Below, one piece after another: positions 17,227 to 25,773 of a stretch of DNA of 64,000 bases. How positions within the stretch are numbered: position 1 is the stretch's first letter; each line of letters begins with the position of its first letter. A program made the position numbers and the translations under genes. Below the pieces are notes generated by a model that saw only the letters and a list, made by a program, of their open reading frames with translations, had not been told where the DNA came from and ran no database searches. The stretch spans positions 96,968 through 160,967 of the forward strand of contig NZ_JACHXQ010000002.1 of NCBI RefSeq assembly GCF_014192285.1, in the 5' to 3' direction. Source of the stretch: Halomonas fontilapidosi (GTDB lineage: Bacteria; Pseudomonadota; Gammaproteobacteria; Pseudomonadales; Halomonadaceae).

Positions 17227-17492
17227 TCGCCACCATCGTCCCGATCGCCATGGCGCTCTTCGCCGTCGCCGCCCTGCTCAACCTCTACCGCCTGGCCATC
17301 GGCCCGGATATCGTCGACCGGATCCTGGCGCTGGACACCCTGATGATCAACAGCATCGCGCTGATCGTGCTCTCCAATATCTGGATGGGGTTCGGCATGC
17401 TGTTCGAACTGGCCCTGCTGATCGCGCTGATGGGCTTCGTCAGCACCGTGGCCATGAGCAAGTACCTGCTGCGGGGGGACGTTATCGAATGA
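17223..17492 (+). CDS. mrpF: Na+/H+ antiporter subunit F
   Basis: An 89-residue protein with three membrane helices. The family signature GPDIVDRILALDTLMINSIA lies between helices 1 and 2, with the conserved Asp residues. It overlaps mrpE and mrpG by 4 nt each. It is one of the small Mrp subunits without counterparts in complex I. Confidence 0.92.
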   Translation: MIATIVPIAMALFAVAALLNLYRLAIGPDIVDRILALDTLMINSIALIVLSNIWMGFGMLFELALLIALMGFVSTVAMSKYLLRGDVIE

Positions 17493-17833
17493 CCAGCATC
17501 GACATGCCCTGGACGCTGCAACTCGTCATCGTCGGCTTTCTGCTGTTCGGCGCCCTGGTCGCGCTGATCGGCTCTTGGGGGCTGGCCAAGCTGCCCGATA
17601 TCTACACGCGCCTGCATGGCCCCACCAAGGCCAGCACCCTGGGGGTCGGCTGCACGCTGATCGGCTCGCTGCTCTACTTCAGCCACCAGCAGGGCGGCGT
17701 GTCGTTCCAGGAAGCGCTGGTGACGATCTTCCTGTTCGCCACCGCCCCGGTCAGCGCCCACATGATGGGCAAGGCCGCCCTGCGCCGACGCCTCAAGGGT
17801 GTGCCGGGGACGCGCAACATGCCGGATCGTTAA
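17489..17833 (+). CDS. mrpG: Na+/H+ antiporter subunit G
   Basis: A 114-residue protein with three membrane helices. It carries the MrpG signature GLAKLPDIYTRLHGPTKAST and the later TAPVSAHMMGKAA segment. It is the last gene of the operon; its ATG overlaps the mrpF stop. The gene is convergent with the TetR gene at 17896, and no strong terminator hairpin was seen in the 62-nt gap. Confidence 0.92.
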   Translation: MTSIDMPWTLQLVIVGFLLFGALVALIGSWGLAKLPDIYTRLHGPTKASTLGVGCTLIGSLLYFSHQQGGVSFQEALVTIFLFATAPVSAHMMGKAALRRRLKGVPGTRNMPDR

Positions 17834-17895
17834 CGGTGCCCCAGCTTGCCAGGGCTATCCATGGAACAGACGAGCCCTCAATGCCGCCCCCTGGC

Positions 17896-18510
17896 CTAGG
17901 GCTCGAATAACAGCTGGATATAATGGCGCAGCAACATGAGTTGGGTGGGCAGGATCTGCGAATCGCCGGTGGCGCGGCTAAGCACCAGCCCACCCTCGAT
18001 GATCGTCGACACCATGTCGGCCAACGCCTGGGTATCGACCGGCGCGCGTGGCGGTTGCTGCACGACGATCTCGTCCAAGATGGCACTGAAGCGCAAACGC
18101 CAACGCAACACGATCCGCCGGTTGAGTTCACGCACATCGCGATCGAAGAGGCGCTCTTGGTAACAGTAGGTCGCCACCAGGCAGCCGGGATAATCGCCCG
18201 GCAGGTCGCTCATGGTTTCTGCCAACAGCTTCAGGCCCGCGAGAAAGCCATGGAGGGGGTCGCCGGCCAGTTCACGGCCGCGGGCGAAGACATCGTCCAA
18301 CTGGGCATCCTCGCGCGCCATATAACGCTCAAGCAGCGCTCGCGCCAGCGCGTTCTTGTCGTGGAAGTGGTAAAAGAAGCCACTCTTGGTGATGCCCGCC
18401 TCGGCGATCAGCTCCTCGATGGACGTGGCACCGAAGCCCTTCGCCAGTACCGCCGACTCCGCAATCGCCAGGATGCGTTCGCGGGTCGCTTCGCCCCTGC
18501 CCATCTTCAT
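17896..18510 (-). CDS. TetR/AcrR family repressor
   Basis: A protein of about 204 residues with an N-terminal TetR helix-turn-helix: RERILAIAESAVLAKGFGAT, then IEELIAEAGITKSGFFYHFHDKNALA (quoted in part: ITKSGFFYHFHDKN). The C-terminal ligand domain has PGCLVATYCYQERLF, typical of a subgroup controlling electrophile or drug detoxification genes. Starts at 18516 (GTG), 18510 or 18504 (ATG) are all possible. It is divergent from the methyltransferase at 18736, and a near-perfect palindrome lies just upstream of its start, so self-control and control of the methyltransferase are likely. Confidence 0.85.
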   Translation of the reverse strand: MKMGRGEATRERILAIAESAVLAKGFGATSIEELIAEAGITKSGFFYHFHDKNALARALLERYMAREDAQLDDVFARGRELAGDPLHGFLAGLKLLAETMSDLPGDYPGCLVATYCYQERLFDRDVRELNRRIVLRWRLRFSAILDEIVVQQPPRAPVDTQALADMVSTIIEGGLVLSRATGDSQILPTQLMLLRHYIQLLFEP

Positions 18511-18529
18511 CACCACCCCGGTTCACCGT

Positions 18530-18543
18530 ACCGGACGTCCAGT
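18530..18543. promoter_or_regulatory. Palindromic candidate operator of the TetR regulator
   Basis: ACCGGACGTCCAGT is a 14-bp palindrome with a single mismatched pair, centred on GGACGTCC. It lies 20 nt upstream of the TetR start codon in the divergent region with the methyltransferase gene. TetR proteins bind such short palindromes close to their own promoter; no binding data exist here. Confidence 0.5.
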
Positions 18544-18735
18544 TTGACGGCCCCGAGACCCGCCAGGGCCGCACCGTTGCCGCCTACACCTGACCCATAT
18601 AGCTGATTCTAGTCGAGACTCCCCGCCGCGTGAGAACCCGACCACGGGTTCACTAGCCGCCACCCGGGGTAGCGCCCAAGCTGCTGGTAGGAAAGCCGGC
18701 CCCCCGGCTGCGCTCACCCACAGGAGGGAGACATC

Positions 18736-19839
18736 ATGACGGCACCCCATGACGACACCTCAGTCCTTGACGCCTTCGATGAACGCCACGCCGAGGCCTT
18801 TGCCGACCGCCTCGTGGACCATCTCAATGGCGGCGCCTTGAGCTTGATGACCTCGCTCGGTCATCGTACCGGCCTCTTCGACACCCTGGCCGATATGCCA
18901 CCGGCCACGAGTCCGGAGATTGCCCAGCGTGCCGGCCTCGCCGAGCGCTATGTCCGCGAATGGCTGGGCGCCATGACGGTTGGCAACATCGTCGAGCACG
19001 ACCCGTCCGCCGGCACTTACCACCTGCCACCGGAACATGCGGCCTGCCTCAGCAGACGCTCACCCACGGACAACATCGCGGTGTTCGCCCAGTACATTCC
19101 GCTGCTCGGCAGCGTGGAAGACGACATCGTGCGCTGCTTTCACGACGGCGGCGGCGTGCCCTATGAACGCTTTGGCCGCTTCCACGAGATCATGGCCGAG
19201 GACAGCGGGCAGTCGGTGGTACTGGCGCTGGAATCGCAGATACTGCCGCTGGTACCGGGACTCATCGAGCGCCTCGAGAACGGTCTCCACATGCTCGACG
19301 CCGGCTGCGGCAGCGGCCAGGCCCTCAACACCCTGGCACACCGCTTTCCGCGAAGTCGCTTCATCGGCTATGACCTGTCCGAGGCGGCCATTGCCAAGGC
19401 TCGCCGGGAGGCAAACGAGCTCGGCAATACCAACGTAGTTTTCGAGGTACGCGACTTGACCGACTTCGACCGCACCGCCGAACCGGCGACCTTCGATCTC
19501 ATCACCACCTTCGATGCCGTGCACGACCAAGCCAATCCCTCTGCATTGCTGCGCGGCATCCGGCGGGCCCTGGCCGATGACGGCGTCTATCTGGCCCAGG
19601 ACATCAAGGGCTCGAGCCACCACCATCAGGACCGCGGCCACCCGATCGGACCGCTGCTCTACACGCTTTCCTGCATGCACTGCATGACGGTGTCGCTGGC
19701 CCGCGGTGGCGAAGGGCTCGGCGCCATGTGGGGCCGGGAAAAGGCACAGGCGTACTTCCGCTCGGCCGGCTTCAGCGACATCGCGGTTCACGAACTCGAT
19801 CACGATTTTCAGAACTACTGGTATGTCTGTCGGCCCTGA
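18736..19839 (+). CDS. Class I SAM-dependent methyltransferase with winged-helix N-terminus
   Basis: A 367-residue protein preceded by an AGGAGGGAG ribosome binding site. The first ~100 residues form a winged-helix/dimerisation part (TSPEIAQRAGLAERYVREWLG) as in O-methyltransferase-like proteins. The Rossmann methyltransferase domain follows, with SAM motif I MLDAGCGSGQALN at about residue 190, FIGYDLSEAAIAKAR (motif II acidic residue) and FDLITTFDAVHDQ (motif IV). The substrate is unknown. It is divergent from the TetR gene, suggesting inducible expression, and ends at a strong hairpin. Confidence 0.82.
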   Translation: MTAPHDDTSVLDAFDERHAEAFADRLVDHLNGGALSLMTSLGHRTGLFDTLADMPPATSPEIAQRAGLAERYVREWLGAMTVGNIVEHDPSAGTYHLPPEHAACLSRRSPTDNIAVFAQYIPLLGSVEDDIVRCFHDGGGVPYERFGRFHEIMAEDSGQSVVLALESQILPLVPGLIERLENGLHMLDAGCGSGQALNTLAHRFPRSRFIGYDLSEAAIAKARREANELGNTNVVFEVRDLTDFDRTAEPATFDLITTFDAVHDQANPSALLRGIRRALADDGVYLAQDIKGSSHHHQDRGHPIGPLLYTLSCMHCMTVSLARGGEGLGAMWGREKAQAYFRSAGFSDIAVHELDHDFQNYWYVCRP

Positions 19840-19842
19840 ACA

Positions 19843-19872
19843 GCCGGGCGGGGGCCAATGCCCCCGCCCGGC
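19843..19872 (+). terminator. Strong GC-rich hairpin after the methyltransferase gene
   Basis: GCCGGGCGGGGGC at 19843-19855 pairs perfectly with GCCCCCGCCCGGC at 19860-19872 around a CAAT loop, 3 nt after the stop codon. There is no T-run, so termination would be weak or Rho-assisted; mRNA stabilisation is the alternative. Confidence 0.55.
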
Positions 19873-20010
19873 CACCGACCGCGAAGGCTTCTATGCTGAA
19901 GGCGGCCCTGCCTGCCCGACATGCCAACGTCACCGTGGCGTCATAGGCCATCAGGCATGCTGAACGGGCTCGACTCCTACTTTCCGCTCAAGAAGAAATG
20001 CGAGGCCCCC

Positions 20011-21303
20011 ATGAAGATACCCTCCCCGATGCTCACCCTTGCCAGCCTGGCAATGCTGCTGCTCGTTCCCGCCAGCGTCGCCGCGCAGGACGAGATCACC
20101 GCCGCCAGCAAGGTCACCCTCGGCCCCCGCCCGCTCTTCCTGGTCCAGGACATGGACGAGGAAACGCAGCGCTCACGCGAGCTCAAGGCCGAGCTCCTGC
20201 GCTGCGCCGCCGGCACCGACAGCTGGCAGCGCAGCGACTTCAGCATCGGCCACCGCGGCGCGCCCATGCAGTTCCCCGAGCACACCCGCGAGGCCTACCT
20301 GGCCGGCGCCCAAATGGGCGCCGGCATCCTCGAGTGCGACGTCACCTTCACCGCCGACCAGGAGCTCGTCTGCCGCCATTCGCAGTGCGACCTCCACTCC
20401 ACCACCAATATCGTCGCCACCGAGCTGGCACAGAAGTGCAGCGTGCCACCGGCCTTCAACGAGGCGGGCGAATTGACCAATGCCGCGGATATCCAGTGCT
20501 GCACCAGCGATATCAGCCTGGCGGAATACCGCACCCTTCAGGGCAAGATGGAAGGCGCCAACACCGACGCCACGAGCGTCGAGGCGTATCTCGACGCCAC
20601 CCCCGGCTGGCGCACGGACCTCTACAGCACGCGCGGCACGTTGATGACCCACGCCGAAAGCATCGAACTGTTCAAGGCGCTGGGCGTGAAGATGACCCCG
20701 GAACTCAAGGCGCCCAGCGTCGAGATGCCCTTCGAGGGCATGAGCCAGCACGACTACGCCCAGAAGATGATCGACGAGTACAAGGCCGCCAACGTGCCGG
20801 CCAGCGACGTCTGGGCCCAGTCGTTCAACCTGGACGACGTCCGCTACTGGATCGACAACGCCCCCGAGTTCGGTGGCCAGGCCGTCTACCTCGACGACCG
20901 CTATAGCCAGGAGGACTTCGACCACAGCGACCCGGCTACCTGGTCGCCGAGCATGGAGGAGCTGGCCGAGATGGACGTGCAGATCCTCGCGCCGCCGATG
21001 TGGATGCTGCTGGCGGCCAACCCTGACGCGGGTGACGACGAGAGCCGCATCGTGCCCTCCGTCTACGCCGAGCTCGCCAAGGCGGCCGGGCTCGACCTCA
21101 TCGCCTGGACCTTCGAGCGCTCCGGCCCGCTGGCCAACGACGGCGAGTGGTACCACCGCACCACCGATGAGGTGATCGACAACGAAGGCGACAAGCTGCT
21201 CACGCTGGATGTGCTCGCCCGCGACGTCGGCATCATCGGCCTGTTCAGCGACTGGCCCGCCACCGTCACCTTCTACGACAACTGCATGAACCAGAAGAGC
21301 TGA
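20011..21303 (+). CDS. Secreted glycerophosphodiester phosphodiesterase
   Basis: A 430-residue protein starting at the ATG at 20011, where a signal peptide begins ([20 protein letters not shown], cleavage near VAAQ); an open frame 90 nt upstream lacks such a signal. The GDPD TIM barrel shows [16 protein letters not shown] (catalytic His-Arg and Glu) and [19 protein letters not shown] (metal-binding Glu-x-Asp and catalytic His). It hydrolyses glycerophosphodiesters to glycerol-3-phosphate in the periplasm. An extra Cys-rich insertion ([16 protein letters not shown]) suggests disulfides, as in longer family members. It seems to be a single-gene unit with a hairpin downstream. Confidence 0.88.
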   Translation: MKIPSPMLTLASLAMLLLVPASVAAQDEITAASKVTLGPRPLFLVQDMDEETQRSRELKAELLRCAAGTDSWQRSDFSIGHRGAPMQFPEHTREAYLAGAQMGAGILECDVTFTADQELVCRHSQCDLHSTTNIVATELAQKCSVPPAFNEAGELTNAADIQCCTSDISLAEYRTLQGKMEGANTDATSVEAYLDATPGWRTDLYSTRGTLMTHAESIELFKALGVKMTPELKAPSVEMPFEGMSQHDYAQKMIDEYKAANVPASDVWAQSFNLDDVRYWIDNAPEFGGQAVYLDDRYSQEDFDHSDPATWSPSMEELAEMDVQILAPPMWMLLAANPDAGDDESRIVPSVYAELAKAAGLDLIAWTFERSGPLANDGEWYHRTTDEVIDNEGDKLLTLDVLARDVGIIGLFSDWPATVTFYDNCMNQKS

Positions 21304-21312
21304 TCCCGCCGT

Positions 21313-21335
21313 CGGGCCGCCTCCCGCGCGGCCCG
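21313..21335. terminator. Hairpin between convergent phosphodiesterase and tungstate regulator genes
   Basis: CGGGCCGC at 21313-21320 pairs with GCGGCCCG at 21328-21335 around CTCCCGC. It lies in the 42-nt gap between two convergent genes and could terminate both; no T-run is present on either side. Confidence 0.5.
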
Positions 21336-21345
21336 GCACCCTGCC

Positions 21346-22251
21346 TCACGCGTTGTAGACCACGCTCCCCAGCTCGCTGACATCATAGCCACCGAAGGCC
21401 TCGGCCCGCTCGACGAAGCGCGCCTCCCGCGCGAAGGCCAGCAGCCGCTGGATCGGCGGCTCGAAATAGCTGCGCCGCCGCAGAGCCAGGTCGAAGGACT
21501 CCTGGTGCAACGGCACGAAGGCCAGCCCCTGGCGGCGGGCCGCGGCCTCGACCCCGAGCCCGGCATCCGCCTCCCCCTGATGAATCGACAGGGCCAGGTC
21601 GTCCTCGTTGAGCGAGGGGTGGGGGCTGAAGGGCAGCCGGCCGACATCGATCCCCGCCCGCGCCAGCAGCCAGGTGAATAGCCGGTGGGCGCCGGCATCG
21701 GGCTGGCGATGGGCAAGGCGCACCGGGTTCGCGGCCAGATCCTCGAGCGAGCCGATGCCCAAGGGGTTGTCCGGCGCCAGCAGCAGTCCCTGACGACGCA
21801 CCGCCCAGCGCACCATCACCAGGTCGCGCATGCCGGAAAGCCCCAGCGCCTCGGGCCGGTTGTAATCACCGCTGCGCGCGTCCAGCAGGTGCAGCCCCGC
21901 CACCATCGCCTCGCCGGCCAGCAGGCGCCGCACCCCGTCACCGCTGCCGTGGCAGAGCAGTGCCAGGCTCGCCCCGCTCTCGCGAACCGCCCACTCCAGC
22001 AGCGGGTCCTGGCTGCCGGCCAGCACCACGGGCACCGGCCGGCTGCTGGCCCGGTCTCCCTCCAGGTGGTTCATCAGCCAGAGATCGATGCTCTGCCGCG
22101 GGAAGAGCAGCTTGCCGGTGACGCGCACGCAGGGCATCTCCCCTTGGCGCACCAGGTCATAGACCTTGCGCTCCTTGAGCCGCAGATAATCGGCGACTTC
22201 GGCGGTGGTCAGGTAGGCAGGGGACACACTCCCTCGATCGGCCTCTCTCAT
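21346..22251 (-). CDS. One-component regulator: excisionase-type HTH fused to a periplasmic-binding-protein-like domain
   Basis: A 301-residue protein from the ATG at 22251. Residues 10-60 form an excisionase/MerR-like HTH (YLTTAEVADYLRLKERKVYD, then GKLLFPRQSIDLWLMNH). The rest resembles a type II solute-binding domain (VVLAGSQDPLLEWAVRESG, HRQPDAGAHRLFTWLLARAG, HQGEADAGLGVEAAARRQGL), as in proteins that sense molybdate or tungstate next to their ABC importers. It is divergent from tupBCA, so it likely represses or activates that operon according to oxyanion supply. Lack of a signal peptide indicates a cytoplasmic sensor. Confidence 0.82.
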   Translation of the reverse strand: MREADRGSVSPAYLTTAEVADYLRLKERKVYDLVRQGEMPCVRVTGKLLFPRQSIDLWLMNHLEGDRASSRPVPVVLAGSQDPLLEWAVRESGASLALLCHGSGDGVRRLLAGEAMVAGLHLLDARSGDYNRPEALGLSGMRDLVMVRWAVRRQGLLLAPDNPLGIGSLEDLAANPVRLAHRQPDAGAHRLFTWLLARAGIDVGRLPFSPHPSLNEDDLALSIHQGEADAGLGVEAAARRQGLAFVPLHQESFDLALRRRSYFEPPIQRLLAFAREARFVERAEAFGGYDVSELGSVVYNA

Positions 22252-22281
22252 GACGGGTCCTCGTGGCACGAACGTCGTTTT

Positions 22282-22300
22282 ACTGTATGAGACTGCATGA
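22282..22300. promoter_or_regulatory. Direct repeat in the tup divergent promoter region
   Basis: ACTGTATGA (22282-22290) and ACTGCATGA (22292-22300) are repeated with a 10-bp period, one helical turn, and a third related ACTGCGT follows at 22304-22310. The repeats lie in the 115-nt region between the regulator and tupB, so they are candidate binding sites for the excisionase-type HTH. Confidence 0.4.
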
Positions 22301-22366
22301 ATTACTGCGTTGGATGCGCCACTGCACATTAACGCACATGATGCAGGGAGTCCGCAGGAGACCGCG

Positions 22367-23071
22367 ATGTCCGACGATGCCAATGCCTTCCAGACCGCCC
22401 TGGCCCTGATCCTGGGGCGTGATCCCGACCTGGTCGGGATCGTCATGCTGTCGCTGCAGGTCTCGCTCAGCGCCGTGCTGATCGCCGCGCTGATCGGCCT
22501 GCCGCTGGGCGCGGCTCTGGCGCTATGGCGTTTCCCCGGTCACGGCGTGATCGTGGTGATTCTCAATGCCCTGATGGGGCTGCCGCCGGTGGTGGCGGGG
22601 CTCAGCGTCTACCTGCTGCTCTCGCGCGCCGGGCCGCTGGGCGAACTGGGTCTGCTCTTCACCCCCGGGGCAATGATCATTGCCCAGATCATCCTGGTGC
22701 TGCCAATCATCGCCGCCCTGGCCCGTCAGCAGGTCGAGGAACTCTTCCAGGAGTACCGCGAGCAGCTCACCTCGCTGGGGCTCTCACGCCTGCGCATGAT
22801 CCCCACCCTGCTCTGGGACGCCCGACTGGGCCTGGTCACCGTGGTGCTCGCCGGCTTCGGCCGGGCCAGCGCCGAGGTGGGGGCGGTGATGATCGTCGGC
22901 GGCAACATCGACGGCGTCACGCGGGTCATGACCACCGCCATCGTGCTGGAGACCAGCAAGGGCAACCTGCCTCTGGCATTGGGCCTGGGCCTGGTGCTGC
23001 TGTCGCTGGTGGCGCTGGTCAACGCCGGCGCCTACCTGATGAGCGAGACGGCCCGTCGGAGGCTGGGATGA
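22367..23071 (+). CDS. tupB: Tungstate ABC transporter permease
   Basis: A 234-residue permease starting at the ATG at 22367, with GCAGGAG upstream. It has five to six membrane helices and the EAA-type cytoplasmic loop reading QEYREQLTSLGLSRLRMIPT and FGRASAEVGAVMIVGGNIDG, the latter a highly conserved segment of TupB/WtpB-type permeases. It overlaps tupC by 4 nt. It forms the channel of the tungstate importer energised by TupC and supplied by TupA. Confidence 0.87.
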   Translation: MSDDANAFQTALALILGRDPDLVGIVMLSLQVSLSAVLIAALIGLPLGAALALWRFPGHGVIVVILNALMGLPPVVAGLSVYLLLSRAGPLGELGLLFTPGAMIIAQIILVLPIIAALARQQVEELFQEYREQLTSLGLSRLRMIPTLLWDARLGLVTVVLAGFGRASAEVGAVMIVGGNIDGVTRVMTTAIVLETSKGNLPLALGLGLVLLSLVALVNAGAYLMSETARRRLG

Positions 23072-23793
23072 ACGATCTGAGCGGACGCCTAACCGCCGAG
23101 ATCCCGAGCCTGGTGCTCGAGGGCGCAAGCTTCCTGCATCGCGGTCAAGTGCTGCTGTCGCCTCTCGACCTGCGCCTGACAGGCTGCTGCCGCACCCTGG
23201 TGATGGGCCCCAACGGCGCCGGCAAGAGCCTGCTGATGCGCCTTGCCCATGGCCTGCTCACTCCCAGCAAGGGGCGCGTCCACTGGGAGGGGCGCACCCC
23301 GCGCCAGGCCATGGTCTTCCAGCGGCCGGTGCTGCTCAGGCGCTCGGCGCTCGCCAACCTGAGCTATGCGCTGGCCGTCAATGGCACGCCACGCCGCCTC
23401 CGCAAGCCCCGCGCCCGCGAGGCGCTGGAGCGCTTCGGCCTGGCCACCCTGGAGAAGCGCCCGGCCCGCGTGCTCTCGGGAGGCGAGCAGCAGCGCCTGG
23501 CCCTGGCCCGGGCCTGGCTGCTCGACCCCGAGGTGCTGTTCCTGGATGAGCCCACCTCGGCGCTCGACCCCGCCGCCATCAAGGCGGTGGAAGACGCCGT
23601 TCAGGAGTTCCACCAGCGGGGAACGCGCATCGTGATGAGCAGCCACGACTTGCATCAGGCCCGACGCCTGGCCGATGACGTACTGTTCCTGTGCCGCGGC
23701 AAGGTGATCGAGCACGCCCCGGCCGAGACCTTTTTCACGGCCCCCGCCTCGTCCCAGGCGCGGGCTTTCATCCGGGGCGATCTGGTGCTCTAG
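23068..23793 (+). CDS. tupC: Tungstate ABC transporter ATP-binding protein
   Basis: A 241-residue ABC ATPase: Walker A GPNGAGKS at about residue 47, Q-loop VFQRPVLLRRSA, signature LSGGEQQRLALARA, Walker B VLFLDEPTSALD and the H-loop MSSHDLHQARR. The short form without a TOBE domain fits the Tup class. Its ATG overlaps the tupB stop, and tupA follows 48 nt later. Confidence 0.87.
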   Translation: MNDLSGRLTAEIPSLVLEGASFLHRGQVLLSPLDLRLTGCCRTLVMGPNGAGKSLLMRLAHGLLTPSKGRVHWEGRTPRQAMVFQRPVLLRRSALANLSYALAVNGTPRRLRKPRAREALERFGLATLEKRPARVLSGGEQQRLALARAWLLDPEVLFLDEPTSALDPAAIKAVEDAVQEFHQRGTRIVMSSHDLHQARRLADDVLFLCRGKVIEHAPAETFFTAPASSQARAFIRGDLVL

Positions 23794-23841
23794 CGGCGCC
23801 TGCGCCTCATCGCGTCAAGCAGCAACCAAAAGGAAGCAACC

Positions 23842-24660
23842 ATGCAACACAAGGCACGTATCGCAATGACCGCCGTGAGCCTGCTGGGGCTGTCGATGGC
23901 GGCCCAGGCCCAGGATGGAGAGCGCCATATCACGCTGGCTTCGACTACCTCTACCGAAAACTCGGGGCTGTTCGACGCCATCATTCCGCAATTCACCGAA
24001 ACGACCGGTATCGACGTACGCGTCGTCGCCGTGGGCACCGGCCAGGCCTTCGAGATCGCCCGTCGCGGCGACGCCGACAGCCTGCTGGTGCACGATACCG
24101 TCGGCGAAGAGCGCTTCGTGGAAGAGGGCTACGGCACCGAGCGGGCCGACGTGATGTACAACGACTTCGTCATCATCGGCCCCGACGGCGACCCGGCGGG
24201 CATCGCCGATGCCGAGACCGTGGCCGAGGCGCTTTCATTGATTGCCGAAGCCGAGGCGCCCTTCGCCTCGCGCGGCGACGACAGCGGCACCAACCGTGCC
24301 GAGCTGCGCCTGTGGGATTCGGCCGGCGTCGAGCCGGGCGGCGAATGGTATCGCGAGCTGGGCAGCGGCATGGGCCCGACGCTCAACACCGCCGCCGGCA
24401 TGGACGCCTACGTGATGAGCGACCGCGCCACCTGGGTCGCCTTCGATAACCCGCGGGACCTCGAGCTGCTGTTCGAGGGGGATGATGCGCTGTTCAACCA
24501 GTACGGCAGCATCCTGATCTCCGCGGAGCGCCACCCCCACCTCAAGCACGACCTGGCCGAACAGTGGCACGCGTGGCTGCTCTCCGAGGAGGGCCAGCAG
24601 GCCATCGCCGACTTCGAGGTGAAGGGCCAGCAGCTGTTCTTCCCCAACGCCAAGCAATAA
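23842..24660 (+). CDS. tupA: Tungstate-binding periplasmic protein
   Basis: A 272-residue exported protein with a signal peptide (cleaved near AAQAQ). The ligand-binding motif typical of TupA is present: ASTTSTENSGLFD (the TTS loop) and FASRGDDSGTNRAELRLW (Arg and Ser ligands around the oxyanion). These differ from the ModA pattern, so tungstate rather than molybdate is expected. It is the last gene of the tupBCA operon, in an unusual order with the receptor gene last. Tungstate import implies a tungsten-containing enzyme elsewhere, for example a formate dehydrogenase. Confidence 0.9.
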   Translation: MQHKARIAMTAVSLLGLSMAAQAQDGERHITLASTTSTENSGLFDAIIPQFTETTGIDVRVVAVGTGQAFEIARRGDADSLLVHDTVGEERFVEEGYGTERADVMYNDFVIIGPDGDPAGIADAETVAEALSLIAEAEAPFASRGDDSGTNRAELRLWDSAGVEPGGEWYRELGSGMGPTLNTAAGMDAYVMSDRATWVAFDNPRDLELLFEGDDALFNQYGSILISAERHPHLKHDLAEQWHAWLLSEEGQQAIADFEVKGQQLFFPNAKQ

Positions 24661-24670
24661 CCCTTCGGTC

Positions 24671-24698
24671 CGGCTCCGTCAGCCTGCTGACGGGGCCG
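24671..24698. terminator. Bidirectional hairpin between tupA and the LysR gene
   Basis: CGGCTCCGTCAG (24671-24682) pairs with CTGACGGGGCCG (24687-24698) around CCTG, with one G-T wobble. It starts 11 nt after the tupA stop and overlaps the last codons of the convergent LysR gene, so it can serve both. Confidence 0.6.
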
Positions 24699-25647
24699 AT
24701 CCCAATCCCGCCAGCAGCTCCTCGAGCTCGTTGCTAAGAAAACGCTGCTCGACACACTCGCTCAGGTGGCCGGCCGCGAAGCGCAGCAGCCCCAGCGCCG
24801 CGTGCGGCAGCCGTCGATCGCGGCGCACGATGAACTGCCAGTGGCTCTCGATGGGCAGCCCCGCCACCGGCAGGATCACCAGGTCCGAATGCTCCGGCGG
24901 CAGCACGTGCTCGGAGAGCACGGCGAGCCCCATCCGCGATGCCACGCCGACGCGGATCGCCTCGTTGCTGGCCATCTGCAGGGTCGGCCCCAGGGTCAGG
25001 CCCTGCTCCTGAAGCCAGCTCTCGAAGAGCATCCGCGTGGCCGAGCCGGGTTCGCGCAGCAGGAAGCGCTCGCCCAGCAGCTCGCTCATCGCCACCTGCT
25101 CACAGCCCGCCAGCGGATGGTCGCGCGGTGCCACGACCACCAGCGGATTGCGCAGGAAACGCCCGGCCCGCGCATGGGCCAGCGAGGGCGGATGGCTGAA
25201 GACGTAGAGGTCATCGTCCTGGCGCTCGAAGCGGGTCAGCACCTGCCGGCGGTTGCCAATATGCAGGGTCAGGTCGACCTCGGGAAAGGCCCGGCTGTAG
25301 GGGCCGAGCAGGCGTGGCAGCACGTACTGGGCGGTATTGACCAGGGCAATCGAACAGCGCCCTCGCTCGCCACCGCGCAGCGAGGCCAGGTAATCCTCGA
25401 CGTCATCGAAGCGTACCAGCACCTCGCGGCTCGCCCGGTAGAGCTCGCCGCCCGCCTCGGTGGTCACCAGTCGCCCCTGGCGGCTCTCGAGCAGCGGCTC
25501 GCCTACCGTCTCGGCCAGGCGACGCAGCTGCTGGGAAACGGTGGGTTGTGTAAGGTGGAGACGGCGTGCCGCTTCGCTGATCGAGCCGGCACGCACCACG
25601 GCGACATAGACTTGCAACAGGCGAAAGGTCAGGTGTCGAATGTTCAT
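24679..25647 (-). CDS. LysR family regulator, CbbR/CmpR-like
   Basis: A 322-residue LysR protein: N-terminal winged HTH (LLQVYVAVVRAGSISEAARR, HLTQPTVSQQLRRL) and a C-terminal co-inducer domain (RCSIALVNTAQYVLPRLLGP and the RVGVASRMGLAVLSEHVLP segment). The HTH resembles that of CbbR-type regulators. It is divergent from an SbtA-like bicarbonate permease with a palindrome in the shared 126-nt region, so control of bicarbonate uptake by carbon-status metabolites is the natural inference. Confidence 0.85.
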   Translation of the reverse strand: MNIRHLTFRLLQVYVAVVRAGSISEAARRLHLTQPTVSQQLRRLAETVGEPLLESRQGRLVTTEAGGELYRASREVLVRFDDVEDYLASLRGGERGRCSIALVNTAQYVLPRLLGPYSRAFPEVDLTLHIGNRRQVLTRFERQDDDLYVFSHPPSLAHARAGRFLRNPLVVVAPRDHPLAGCEQVAMSELLGERFLLREPGSATRMLFESWLQEQGLTLGPTLQMASNEAIRVGVASRMGLAVLSEHVLPPEHSDLVILPVAGLPIESHWQFIVRRDRRLPHAALGLLRFAAGHLSECVEQRFLSNELEELLAGLGSAPSAG

Positions 25648-25669
25648 CGTCGCGGTGCCCTCGGCCCAT

Positions 25670-25687
25670 CATAGATAATCATCTATG
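25670..25687. promoter_or_regulatory. Palindromic LysR-type operator
   Basis: CATAGATAATCATCTATG is a palindrome with two perfect 7-bp arms around AATC. It lies 22 nt upstream of the LysR start and 86 nt upstream of sbtA. It has the A/T-rich dyad expected of a LysR recognition site, and no other dyad of this quality was seen in the region. Confidence 0.6.
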
Positions 25688-25773
25688 GTGCATTGCGAAA
25701 GAGTTTATTGGAATCAATGCAACCGGCTTAGCAGAATGCCAGGCGTTTTTCCTCAACCATTAGAGACCTCCCG

